Shown here in pieces: positions 34,089 to 42,394 of a stretch of DNA of 53,050 nt; positions within the stretch are counted from its first letter, which is position 1, and each line of letters opens with the position of its first letter. The DNA comes from Candidatus Competibacteraceae bacterium (GTDB lineage Bacteria > Pseudomonadota > Gammaproteobacteria > Competibacterales > Competibacteraceae). The notes under the pieces were generated by a model. That model did not search any database. It was not told where the DNA came from and saw nothing but the letters and a program-made list of their open reading frames with translations. Position numbers and translations under genes: made by a program. Location: NCBI GenBank assembly GCA_016790045.1, contig JAEUPW010000029.1, forward strand, positions 1 through 53,050, given 5' to 3'.

Positions 34089-35063
34089 TCAGGGAGCCGA
34101 GCCCGCCACCCCGAACACCCGCGCGCGCTCCAGCACGGCCGTGGCCCAGCGCCAGTGGGTGGCGGGCTCGCAGAACGAATCGTTGCGCCTGAACACCGCC
34201 GCCGCGTCGGGCGCCAGGATCGCCGTGGCGGTTTCGTAATCGTCGGGGGAAACCCGATACAGCGCCTCGATCACCGGAATTTGCGCCGGATGAATCGCGG
34301 TCTTGCCGACCAAACCGTGCTGCAAGTCGGCCGCCACTTCCCGCGCCAGCACCTCCGGCGTATCCAGATAATCGAACACCGGCGCGCTCAGGTGATAGCC
34401 CGCCGGATGGAAAATCCGCACCAGGTCGGCGATGGTGTCGCGCAAAGGGGTATCGTAGACCGTCGCGCCTCGACCCCGGCGGATGCCGAGCAAATTGAGC
34501 AGGTCGTTGCCGCCGATCCGCAGGCACAATATGCGCTCTTTTAACCCGCGACTTTCGAGCTGGTCCCGCATCAGCGCCATCTTGCGATGGTCGAAAGCGT
34601 CCACGGTTTCCAGGATCGGCAGCAGATAATGCGGGTTCCGGTTATCCCAGACCTCCAGCCATTCGCTCAAGTGTTGCGGGCCGAATTTGGGCAGCGCGAA
34701 ACCCTGGATCCGCTCGATCCCTTCCAACTGCAACAACCGCCACAGCACGACCGGATTGCGCGGCCGGATGAAGCGCAGCAAAGGGCCGGGCTCCAATGCC
34801 GGCAACAGCGCCGCGAGGTGATCGAGCGCCCGCTCCAAATCCCGGCCGCTCACCGAATCCTCGGTGCAAAAAATCACCGAGCGCAGCCCCGGCAGCTTCG
34901 ACCCGTTGGCGATATCCGCCAGATCGGTCCGGGTGGCCGGAATATAGAGCGACGCGCCAAGCCGCATCGCCGCCAGCGCGTGCGGCGATAAAATCGGCCG
35001 CGCGAGGTCGCGGTCCGACAGCCCCGGCGAGAGCGTGTGCACATCGAGCGAAACCGCCTTCAT
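34089..35063 (-). CDS. HpcH/HpaI-family aldolase / CitE-like lyase of a Ter-associated module
   Basis: The 324-residue protein is a TIM-barrel lyase of the CitE / HpcH-HpaI family. LGASLYIPATRTDL, SVIFCTEDSVSGRDLERAL, the RFIRPRNP arginine, LPILETVDAF (near 150) and HGLVGKTAIHPAQIPVIEALY (near 254) are characteristic. Such proteins cleave or form C-C bonds on acyl-CoA or keto-acid substrates. The form with this short N-terminus is the one associated with tellurite-resistance-type biosynthetic operons, and the other members of that set (ATP-grasp, PRTase-TRSP, HAD, StiP) lie just upstream. The ATG at 35063 is the best start. The substrate is not known. Confidence 0.82.
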   Translation of the reverse strand: MKAVSLDVHTLSPGLSDRDLARPILSPHALAAMRLGASLYIPATRTDLADIANGSKLPGLRSVIFCTEDSVSGRDLERALDHLAALLPALEPGPLLRFIRPRNPVVLWRLLQLEGIERIQGFALPKFGPQHLSEWLEVWDNRNPHYLLPILETVDAFDHRKMALMRDQLESRGLKERILCLRIGGNDLLNLLGIRRGRGATVYDTPLRDTIADLVRIFHPAGYHLSAPVFDYLDTPEVLAREVAADLQHGLVGKTAIHPAQIPVIEALYRVSPDDYETATAILAPDAAAVFRRNDSFCEPATHWRWATAVLERARVFGVAGSAP

Positions 35064-35264
35064 CCGCTGGCGTGGCGCACCGATCCCGCGCTGGGCATGC
35101 CGGGCCGGACGCCTCCCCCCTGAAGTATGAAAATCTGCATTCTCCACTCTTTTTTTCAATTGTTCGCCGCCCAATTATTGATTATCCGATGGCCTTATGC
35201 CGAACTTGTTACAGCCGAAGTTTGAAAAAATCCTCCATCCACTCATCCAGCGTCGAGGTAGCCC
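35064..35264. promoter_or_regulatory. Divergent region between lyase gene and AIM24 gene
   Basis: About 200 bases with no gene and a locally AT-rich centre (around 35130-35200) separate the two divergent starts. GAGG precedes the AIM24 start by 7 bases. Confidence 0.35.
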
Positions 35265-35966
35265 ATGCCCGCGTTCACCGTCACCGGCGACATCGATCCT
35301 TTTCTGCACGTCTCCTTGCGCAAAGGCGAAAAAATGTTTTGCGAATCCGGCGCCATGGTGATGATGGAAGCCACGCTCGACTTGCAGGGCAAAATGGGCG
35401 GCGGTCTCGGCAGCGCCTTGATGCGGCGGCTGACCGGCGGAGAATCTTTTTTCCAGCAGCACATCGAGGCGACGCGCGGCGACGGCGATTGCCTGCTCTC
35501 GCCGATGCTGCCGGGCGCGATCCAGATGCTCGATGTCGGGCCGAGCCGCTACACCCTCAACGACGGCGCGTTCGTCGCCGCCACCGCCGAGGTGCAACTG
35601 ACCACCCGCGCCCAAAATCTCGGCAACGCCCTTTTCGCCCAAAGCGGCGGCTTTTTCGTGCTGGAGGCGAGCGGCAAAGGCCAACTGGCGGTCTCCGGCT
35701 TCGGCTCGATTTTCGTGCTGGAGGTGGAGCCGGGCAAGGACGCGATTATCGACAACGCCCACGTCCTCGCCTGGGACAGCGGCCTGCATTACCAGATTTC
35801 GGTGACGACCGCCAAGACCGGCGCGGGGTTGCTGGGCAACCTGCTCAACAGCGTCACCAGCGGCGAAGGCGTCGTGCTGCGCTTTTCCGGGACCGGCAAG
35901 GTGCTGATCTGCTCGCGCAACCGCGACGCCTTTCTCGCCTGGGCGCGCACGGGCTCCGGCGGCTGA
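35265..35966 (+). CDS. AIM24 / TIGR00266 family protein
   Basis: The 233-residue soluble protein has the beta-rich AIM24 fold: VSLRKGEKMFCESGAMVMME, the GGGLGSALMRRLTGGESFFQ segment, SPMLPGAIQMLDV, FFVLEASGKGQLAVSGFGS and TGKVLICSRNRDAF. Bacterial members have no settled biochemical function, and the yeast relative is mitochondrial. It is the only plus-strand gene inside the Ter-type module, divergent from the lyase gene and ending 5 bases from the convergent StiP gene. That tight placement suggests a role in the same process. The protein has no signal peptide. Confidence 0.88.
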   Translation: MPAFTVTGDIDPFLHVSLRKGEKMFCESGAMVMMEATLDLQGKMGGGLGSALMRRLTGGESFFQQHIEATRGDGDCLLSPMLPGAIQMLDVGPSRYTLNDGAFVAATAEVQLTTRAQNLGNALFAQSGGFFVLEASGKGQLAVSGFGSIFVLEVEPGKDAIIDNAHVLAWDSGLHYQISVTTAKTGAGLLGNLLNSVTSGEGVVLRFSGTGKVLICSRNRDAFLAWARTGSGG

Positions 35967-35971
35967 CGCCC

Positions 35972-37057
35972 CTAGCGGGCCACGCCCTTGATCAAGGCGA
36001 CCGCCTGGATCGGCATTTCCGCCTCGACCAGCACCGGAATGCGCTTGTCGCTCGCCAGCACCCGCAAGTGTTCGACATCCGGCCCGTCGGGATCGCGCAG
36101 CAACAGCAAATAGGGCAGACGGCGCAACAGCACCCGCGTGGCTTCCGCCACCCCCGGCTTGATGAAATTGCGGTCGGCGACCTGATAGCGCAGATAAAGC
36201 CGGTTCAAAAATGCGTTCATCGCCCGCCGCCTCAACCACTGCTCGCGCGAAGGCGTCTGCACCGGCCCCGGTTCCACTTGGCCGAAATAGCGTGTCACCT
36301 GATCCAAAAACCAGTTCGAGCGGTCGTGGGGCGCGAACTCGCCGTAAAACACGCACCCGTGAAAATCGTCCGGGCCGATGGAAGCGTTGAGGATCGACCG
36401 GCTGGTCAACCCCGAAACCGTCGCGTTCAAAATCCCGCCGGGGATGGCGTAATCGTCGAAGGTCGCCGCCACCTCGGCCGCGCCGCCGATGTCGGACACC
36501 ACGTGCAGGCTTTGCTCCAGCCGCTCGGGCTGGCGCGCGTTCCAGTGAACGAGCGCCTGGCGCAGCTCCTCGGCGATCACCCCCTTGGCGGTCCACCCGT
36601 CCACGAACGCCACCCCGGCCGCCTGACGCCGCTCCTGGCGCAGGATAAACGCCAGCGCGTTCTCGTCGATGCCCCGGTCGCGAATGATCGAAACCGAATA
36701 GTGGCGCGCGTCGTCGCGCCCCAATCGCCGCAGCGCCCGGACCAGCAGCGCGCCGATCGGCGTCCCCGCCCGCGCGAGCGACACGAGCGTGATCTCCGCG
36801 GGCCGGCTCGCGCTCAGATAATGCGCCAAACTCACGATTTCCGCCGCCAACCGCGGGGCGTAACGCGCGGTCAAAGCCTCGAACAGCTCCAGATAATGCG
36901 GGTCCGGGATTTTCTCGGGCGCCAGCAATTCGCTGTAATGCCGCTGGCCGGACTGGATGAGATGTTCTTTGGTCTCGACATCCACCATGTCCAGACGCAT
37001 CGGTTTCAGCAGAAAAACCGCGTCTTCGGCTCGATAGCTGCCGGTGAAAGGCGTCAT
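35972..37057 (-). CDS. StiP family protein of a Ter-associated module (cysteine protease-like / PRTase-like)
   Basis: The 361-residue protein matches the StiP family. SLARAGTPIGALLVRALRRLG, HYSVSIIRDRGIDENAL and GVAFVDGWTAKGVIAEEL are the conserved core, with a phosphoribosyltransferase-like VDGWTAKG loop. NFIKPGVAEATRVLLRRLPYLLLL and a final segment naming a PELOTA-like strand pattern follow. Databases label it a cysteine protease StiP domain, but comparative genomics treats it as part of a nucleotide-related biosynthetic set. Its ATG overlaps the HAD stop as ATGA. Its product would act with the ATP-grasp, PRTase-TRSP and HAD proteins. Function unproven. Confidence 0.82.
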   Translation of the reverse strand: MTPFTGSYRAEDAVFLLKPMRLDMVDVETKEHLIQSGQRHYSELLAPEKIPDPHYLELFEALTARYAPRLAAEIVSLAHYLSASRPAEITLVSLARAGTPIGALLVRALRRLGRDDARHYSVSIIRDRGIDENALAFILRQERRQAAGVAFVDGWTAKGVIAEELRQALVHWNARQPERLEQSLHVVSDIGGAAEVAATFDDYAIPGGILNATVSGLTSRSILNASIGPDDFHGCVFYGEFAPHDRSNWFLDQVTRYFGQVEPGPVQTPSREQWLRRRAMNAFLNRLYLRYQVADRNFIKPGVAEATRVLLRRLPYLLLLRDPDGPDVEHLRVLASDKRIPVLVEAEMPIQAVALIKGVAR

Positions 37058-37794
37058 GGCGGATACCTGGACCAGGTTTCACGTTGGATTTGGCTGGCTT
37101 TGGGCGTCAAGGCGAAATCGCAAAGCCGCATGAAGCCAAGATCGGTCAAGCTGTCGCCGGCCCCGATGGTGACGATGGGTCCCGCTTCGGCCAATTCGGC
37201 CATCACCAGGCGCACGGCGTCGTGCTTTTGCGCGCCGGCGACCGTCAACGCCAGATTGTTGCCGTTGTGGTGCAGGGCCAGTTCCGGCGCAAGGCCGGAC
37301 GCCGTCAGGCGCGCGCGCAACGCCTCGAGCGCCGCGCCGTCATCGTCGGCCTTGGCCGAGAGATAGGTCAACTGCCCTCCGACCGCGTGAGCGCTGACGC
37401 GATAGCCGCCCGCCGCCGCGCCCGAACGCAAACGCTCGCCGATCTCCCGCAGCGCGGGCTGCGCCGCGATCAGGCGCGGTTCCATCTCTTGATGCCACCG
37501 CCCCGGCGGCCGGCCGTCGGGCCGGCGGACGATGGCGCCGTGATGGGTGATCCGCCAGGAATCGAACTCGATCAGCACCCGCGCCAGCGCGTCGTCGGTG
37601 CGGCCCGTGACCGGGATCACCGTGCCTTGCGACCGCCAATGCGCCAGCAGTCGCGATTGGGCGCGGGTCATGAACGACAGCACGTTGCCGGCCCGGTCGG
37701 TCGCTGCCGGTTCCAGCGGCGCGCCCGGCCGACATTTCGGCGCGGTTTGCAAAATCGTGTCGTCGAGATCGAGAAAAATCACGATGCCGGGCAT
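37054..37794 (-). CDS. HAD-superfamily hydrolase of a Ter-associated module
   Basis: The 246-residue phosphatase-like protein opens with the catalytic motif I, FLDLDDTIL (Asp9 nucleophile, Asp11). Motif II is VTGRT near residue 58, and the C-terminal motif is GAGDSLTDLGFM near 210. The Cof-type cap in the middle (SAHAVGGQLTYLSAKADDDG) resembles sucrose-phosphatase-like enzymes. The start at 37794 overlaps the end of the PRTase-TRSP gene by 16 bases, and its own end overlaps StiP by 4. It would dephosphorylate an intermediate made by the neighbouring genes; the substrate is unknown. Confidence 0.85.
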   Translation of the reverse strand: MPGIVIFLDLDDTILQTAPKCRPGAPLEPAATDRAGNVLSFMTRAQSRLLAHWRSQGTVIPVTGRTDDALARVLIEFDSWRITHHGAIVRRPDGRPPGRWHQEMEPRLIAAQPALREIGERLRSGAAAGGYRVSAHAVGGQLTYLSAKADDDGAALEALRARLTASGLAPELALHHNGNNLALTVAGAQKHDAVRLVMAELAEAGPIVTIGAGDSLTDLGFMRLCDFALTPKASQIQRETWSRYPP

Positions 37795-38945
37795 CGGGGC
37801 TCCGTCACCCAGGCCAAGCCGCCGATGTCGCCCGCCAGCGAATGCGTCGCCAGCATGGCGGGGTGCTCGTAACACACCAGCGGAAACCGTTGCGGGTCGA
37901 GGTTGTAGAGGTAATTGGGGATGCCGTCGCCGCAATGATCCGCGAACTCGCGCCGGCTGAGGATGGCGTCGCCGAGCAGGACCGGCGAGCGGGTGGTGGT
38001 TTGAAAGCGCACGTCAAAACCCTGTCCTTCCAGAGCCAGGGCGAGGCGGTAAGGCGTGTAGGCGTACTCGCCGGTGCCGATGACCGCGAGCGGCCGGCCG
38101 GCTGGCACCGGGGGAAACTCGGGCGGCGGCGCTTGCCAGCGGCCGGCCAATACGCCGGTCCGGGCCGGATCGGCGGCGATCGCATCGTGGCGGCGGGCGG
38201 CGTGGGCGATGGCCGGGGGCAGTTCGGGCGCCGGAAAATCCGGGTCGGGCTCGAATTGAAAGCCGCCTTCGATCAGGCAAGGGCATAGCAGCGGCCGATC
38301 CAGCGCCTCGGACAGCTCGCGCCGCCGCGCCTCGCTCAACCAGTTGGTGATGCACGCCAGCGCCACCCGCTCGGTTCCGGGATTGAGCCGCAGATAGGCG
38401 CGCGCCAGTTCGAGCAGGGTCCGGCCGGTGGAGATTTCGTCGTCCACCAACACCAGCGTCCGCGCCGACCGAAACAGCGGGCGCAAGGCCGGAACGGGCC
38501 AATACACCGCATGATCGGGCGCGTGGCTGTGGCTTTCATCGAAACCGAAAGCGAGATGATGCGATAAAAGATAACGGGTGGTTTGCAGGTAGCCGATATC
38601 GTCGCGCCCGGCGTGCAGCGCCGCTTCCTCGGCCACGCCGCGCCCGAGCGCGGTGGCGGTTTCCGCCACCCCGATCACCAGCAGCGGCCCCGGCAAAGCG
38701 GCGATTTTGGCGGCCAGCCGCCGGTGCGTATCGCGCATCACGCTGGGCTTGACCGGCCAATGCTTGCCGAGCACCTTGCTCACGAACAGATAAAGCCGCC
38801 GGGGATTTTGCCGGGTGGCGTAGGCGAGACAATCTTCCAGCGGCAATTCCTCGCGGCGGATGTCCAGCCGCAACCGCCCGGCCCGGATCGGCGCCGCGAC
38901 GCTGCGCGGTCTCGCGGCGATCGCCTTCAAATGATCGGCGGTCAC
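37779..38945 (-). CDS. Phosphoribosyltransferase with TRSP domain, Ter-associated module
   Basis: The 388-residue protein has an N-terminal phosphoribosyltransferase domain with the PRPP-binding loop VLVDDEISTGRTLLE near residue 165. The C-terminal TRSP domain is named for its tetrapeptide, present here as TTTRSPVLLG near 316, with IGTGEYAYTPYRLALALE before it. The start is a GTG at 38945, overlapping the ATP-grasp stop as GTGA. The frame continues upstream, but only inside that gene. This two-domain protein is a signature of the biosynthetic operon found beside ter (tellurite) genes, predicted to build a nucleoside-like metabolite. Confidence 0.87.
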   Translation of the reverse strand: MTADHLKAIAARPRSVAAPIRAGRLRLDIRREELPLEDCLAYATRQNPRRLYLFVSKVLGKHWPVKPSVMRDTHRRLAAKIAALPGPLLVIGVAETATALGRGVAEEAALHAGRDDIGYLQTTRYLLSHHLAFGFDESHSHAPDHAVYWPVPALRPLFRSARTLVLVDDEISTGRTLLELARAYLRLNPGTERVALACITNWLSEARRRELSEALDRPLLCPCLIEGGFQFEPDPDFPAPELPPAIAHAARRHDAIAADPARTGVLAGRWQAPPPEFPPVPAGRPLAVIGTGEYAYTPYRLALALEGQGFDVRFQTTTRSPVLLGDAILSRREFADHCGDGIPNYLYNLDPQRFPLVCYEHPAMLATHSLAGDIGGLAWVTEPRCPAS

Positions 38946-39985
38946 AAAATCACGCCCTGTTCGATTTTGGCCACCTGAACGCCGCTGGCCGGACGCGGGA
39001 TCGCCTCGGCATCCACCGTGCCGCACATCAGCCGCAGCATCCAATACGGGAGATTCAAGCCGGCCAGACAAGACAGGTAAAGACCGCCGGACATGCGCGG
39101 GTTGACCTCCAGAAAACACTGCTGGCGGCGGCCGTCGGGCGCGATCCGCTCGCGGGTTTGCACGTTGATCAGACCGTGCAGCCGAAACGCGGCGACGGCG
39201 CGGCGGGCGATGTCCCAGGCTTCGGGATCGTCTTCGACGATTTGCCAGCGCCAGCGCGAGCTGGCGGGTTTGCGGCGCACGATGGCGCGCACCAGTTGCC
39301 CCTCGTGCGCCAGACAGTCGATCGAACGCTCGTCGCCGCCGAGATATTCCATGGTCAAAAACGGCGTTTGCCCTTCGGCCGAATCGAGCAACTGCGCGAA
39401 TTCGCTCTCGCCGACGGTGAAACAGTCGTTGCCGAGAAAGCGTTCGAGCGGGCTTTTGCCGTTGTCGATCAGCCGAAAGCCGAGGCCGTAAATCGACTTG
39501 ACCGGCTTGACGCAGGCTCGCCGCCCGCCATCGCTCAGCGCCCTCACCGCTTCGTCAAATTCCGCGCGGGCGGTCACGAGCCGCGCTTGCGGCAGCGGCA
39601 CGCCCGCCGCCGCCAAGCGGGCGTTGGCGCGGGCTTTGTCCTGAATTTCCGCCAGGGTCGCCGAATCCGGGCACGGCAGAATCAACCGCACGCCCGCGTC
39701 GGCGAAACGCGCCCGCGCATCCAGCAGCGACGACCAGCGGCTTTGCGGCCAGACCAGCCGAAAATCCCGATCCCGGCACAGCGCCAGCAACCACGCGACA
39801 TAGGCTTCCGGCGTCGCCTCCGGGGGCTCCAGAAAAAAGGCGTCCGCCGACAAACGCAACGGCGTGTGTTCGGTCGAATAGCTGGCCCCCAGATGAAACT
39901 CCTCCGGCCCCATGGCCTGATGGATCAAATCGATGGCGGCGCGGACCGTGGAAAGGCCGCGGGTCATCAGCGCGCGCACCGTCAT
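38942..39985 (-). CDS. ATP-grasp enzyme of a Ter-associated module
   Basis: The 347-residue ligase-like protein is the first gene of the minus-strand module. The ATP-grasp core shows ACVKPVKSIYGLGFRLID, ERSIDCLAHEGQLV and the metal-binding FLEVNPRMSGGLYLS near residue 291. An N-terminal Rossmann-like part (about 1-110) is followed by the DKARANARLAAAGVPLP region. Such enzymes join a carboxylate to an amine or thiol using ATP. The ATG at 39985 has GGGG about 5 bases upstream. It diverges from aapJ across 114 bases, and the downstream gene overlaps it by 4 bases. Confidence 0.87.
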   Translation of the reverse strand: MTVRALMTRGLSTVRAAIDLIHQAMGPEEFHLGASYSTEHTPLRLSADAFFLEPPEATPEAYVAWLLALCRDRDFRLVWPQSRWSSLLDARARFADAGVRLILPCPDSATLAEIQDKARANARLAAAGVPLPQARLVTARAEFDEAVRALSDGGRRACVKPVKSIYGLGFRLIDNGKSPLERFLGNDCFTVGESEFAQLLDSAEGQTPFLTMEYLGGDERSIDCLAHEGQLVRAIVRRKPASSRWRWQIVEDDPEAWDIARRAVAAFRLHGLINVQTRERIAPDGRRQQCFLEVNPRMSGGLYLSCLAGLNLPYWMLRLMCGTVDAEAIPRPASGVQVAKIEQGVIL

Positions 39986-40099
39986 GCCGACCCCAGTTTG
40001 ACGACAATCACTCTATATTTTCCCCATGGTCCGAATAATACTAATCACATCACTATGCCCCAAGCTTCCCGCGCCCACCACCTTTCGAGGAAACCGTGC

Positions 40100-41113
40100 A
40101 TGAACGGCTCTAAAACCCTGACTCTCGCCTCCCTGCTGCTGGCTGCCGGCATCGCTCACGCCGGCGCGACCCTGGACGCCATCAAGAAAAACGGCTTTAT
40201 CAAGTGCGGTGTCAGCGACGGCTTGCCCGGTTTCTCCTTCGCCGACGAAAAAGGCAACTATAACGGCATCGACGTGGACATCTGCCGCGGCGTCGCCGCC
40301 GCCGTGTTCGGTGATTCCACCAAGCTCAAGTTCACGCCGCTGACCGCCAAGGAGCGCCTGACCGCCCTGCAATCGGGCGAAATCGACGTGCTGTCGCGCA
40401 ACACCACCTGGACCTCCAGCCGCGATTCGGCTCAAGGCATGAATTTTACCGGCGTGACCTATTACGACGGCCAGGGCTTTCTGGTCAACAAAAAGCTGGG
40501 CGTCGCCAGCGCCAAGAACCTGGATGGCGCCACCGTGTGCGTGCAGGCCGGCACCACCACCGAACTGAACCTGAGCGATTACTTCCGCTCCAGCAAGATG
40601 AAGTTCACCCCCATCACCTACGACAAATCCGACGAAAGCGCCAAATCCCTGGAAGCCGGCCGCTGCGACGTGCTGACCTCCGACCAGTCGCAGCTTTACG
40701 CCCAGCGCATCAAACTGGCCAAGCCGGACGACTACGTGGTGCTGCCGGAAGTCATCTCCAAAGAGCCGCTGGGTCCGGTGGTCCGCCACGGCGACGACGA
40801 CTGGTTCGACATCGTCAAATGGACCCTCTATGTCATGGTCAACGCCGAGGAACTGGGCGTCAACTCCAAAAACGTGGAAGAGATGAAAAAATCCGCCAAC
40901 CCCGACGTCAAGCGCCTGCTCGGCGTCGAAGGCGACAAGGGCAAGGACTTCGGGCTGGCGAACGACTGGATGGCGACCGTCATCAAGCAAGTCGGCAATT
41001 ACGGCGAGATCTTCGAGCGCAACGTGGGCAAGGGCAGCCCGCTCAAGATCGAGCGTGGCCTGAACGCGCTTTGGAATCAAGGGGGACTCCAGTACGCGCC
41101 GCCGGTGCGTTGA
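40100..41113 (+). CDS. aapJ: General L-amino-acid ABC transporter, periplasmic binding protein (AapJ/BztA)
   Basis: The 337-residue protein has a signal peptide (TLTLASLLLAAGIAHA, cleavage before GATLD). The type II binding fold has KCGVSDGLPGFSFADEKG, GIDVDICRGVAAAVFGD, DVLSRNTTWTSSRD and TTTELNLSDYF, typical of AapJ/BztA. It captures glutamate, aspartate, glutamine and related amino acids for AapQMP. GAGG lies 9 bases before the ATG. A terminator-like hairpin follows the stop, which would raise its expression relative to the membrane subunits. Confidence 0.95.
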   Translation: MNGSKTLTLASLLLAAGIAHAGATLDAIKKNGFIKCGVSDGLPGFSFADEKGNYNGIDVDICRGVAAAVFGDSTKLKFTPLTAKERLTALQSGEIDVLSRNTTWTSSRDSAQGMNFTGVTYYDGQGFLVNKKLGVASAKNLDGATVCVQAGTTTELNLSDYFRSSKMKFTPITYDKSDESAKSLEAGRCDVLTSDQSQLYAQRIKLAKPDDYVVLPEVISKEPLGPVVRHGDDDWFDIVKWTLYVMVNAEELGVNSKNVEEMKKSANPDVKRLLGVEGDKGKDFGLANDWMATVIKQVGNYGEIFERNVGKGSPLKIERGLNALWNQGGLQYAPPVR

Positions 41114-41142
41114 GGCTCGCGCGCCCTTCAAGCGATCTCCGG

Positions 41143-41177
41143 CCCCTTCCTCTGCGGGAGCGGGAAAGGGGTTTTTT
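41143..41177 (+). terminator. Intrinsic terminator / attenuator between aapJ and aapQ
   Basis: CCCCTTCC at 41143 pairs with GGGAAAGGGG ending at 41171 with one bulge, followed directly by a run of six T. It lies 30 bases after aapJ and 33 before aapQ, so partial termination there would favour the binding protein over the permeases. Confidence 0.75.
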
Positions 41178-41209
41178 CAGCTTAGCCCTCACTGAAGCCC
41201 GGAACCTCC

Positions 41210-42391
41210 ATGAACGAACCGGCCCTCACTCCGGTCAAGCCGCCGCTTTGGAACAACCCGCAAACCCGCGCCATCGCGTTCCAGGTCATCGCCCTGATCG
41301 CCACGGTCGCGGTCGGGCTTTACATTTTCGATAACACCCAAAACAATCTGCGCCGCCTGGGCATCGCCTCTGGCTTCGGTTTTCTGTCCTCCCCGTCCGG
41401 CTTTGACATCATCCAGACCCTGATTCCCTACTCGCCGACCTCCAGCTATGGTCGCGTGTTTTGGGTCGCGCTGCTCAACACTTTGCTGGTGTCAGTCCTG
41501 GGGATCGTGCTGGCGACCTTGCTGGGTTTCGTGATCGGCATCGCCCGGCTGTCCAAGAACTGGCTGATTTCTCGCCTGGCCCTGGTCTACATCGAAACCT
41601 TTCGCAACATCCCGCTGCTGCTGCAAATTTTTTTCTGGTACTTCGCGGTGTTGCGGGCGATGCCGGCCCCGCGCCAGAGCTTGAATCTGGGCGATGCGGC
41701 CTTTTTGAACATCCGGGGATTGTATCTGCCTTCGCCGCAATTTCAGCCGGGTTTCGGCTGGGTGCTGGCGGCGTTTGCCGTCGCGGTCGGATTGGTTTGG
41801 CACCTGAAACGCTGGGCGCACCGCCGGCAGATGGCGACCGGTCAGCAATTCCCCACGTTATGGGTGTCGCTGGCCCTGCTGGTCGGCTTGCCGCTGCTGA
41901 TTTACTGGCTGGCCGGTTCGCCGCTGGCGTGGCAAATCCCCGAGCTGCAAGGCTTCAACTTCCGGGGCGGTTGGGTGGTGATCCCGGAAATGGCTTCGCT
42001 GCTGTTGGCCTTGAGCATCTACACCGCCGCTTTCATCGCCGAAATCGTCCGCGCCGGGATTCAGTCGGTCAGCCACGGTCAAACCGAGGCGTCGCTGTCG
42101 CTGGGTCTCCATTCCGGCCAGACCTTGCGGCTGGTCATTTTGCCGCAAGCCTTGCGGGTGATCATCCCGCCGCTGACCAACCAGTATCTGAATCTGACCA
42201 AAAATTCTTCGCTGGCCGCCGCCATCGGCTATCCCGATCTGGTGTCCTCCTTCGCCGGCACCGTGCTCAACCAGACCGGCCAGGCCATCGAATGCATCGC
42301 CATCACCATGGCAGTTTATCTGACGATCAGTTTGCTGATTTCCCTGCTGATGAACACCTACAACCGCCGGGTGGCGCTGGTGGAGCGCTAA
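41210..42391 (+). CDS. aapQ: General L-amino-acid ABC transporter permease AapQ (BztB)
   Basis: This 393-residue inner-membrane permease has a long N-terminal region before the core, as in AapQ. The sequence shows PQTRAIAFQVIAL, NNLRRLGIASGFGFL, VYIETFRNIPLLLQIFFWY and the EAA loop EASLSLGLHSGQTLRLVILPQALRVIIPPLTNQYLNL. Eight or so hydrophobic segments are visible. It forms the channel with AapM; the aapM start follows after 3 bases. Confidence 0.94.
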   Translation: MNEPALTPVKPPLWNNPQTRAIAFQVIALIATVAVGLYIFDNTQNNLRRLGIASGFGFLSSPSGFDIIQTLIPYSPTSSYGRVFWVALLNTLLVSVLGIVLATLLGFVIGIARLSKNWLISRLALVYIETFRNIPLLLQIFFWYFAVLRAMPAPRQSLNLGDAAFLNIRGLYLPSPQFQPGFGWVLAAFAVAVGLVWHLKRWAHRRQMATGQQFPTLWVSLALLVGLPLLIYWLAGSPLAWQIPELQGFNFRGGWVVIPEMASLLLALSIYTAAFIAEIVRAGIQSVSHGQTEASLSLGLHSGQTLRLVILPQALRVIIPPLTNQYLNLTKNSSLAAAIGYPDLVSSFAGTVLNQTGQAIECIAITMAVYLTISLLISLLMNTYNRRVALVER

Positions 42392-42394
42392 GGC

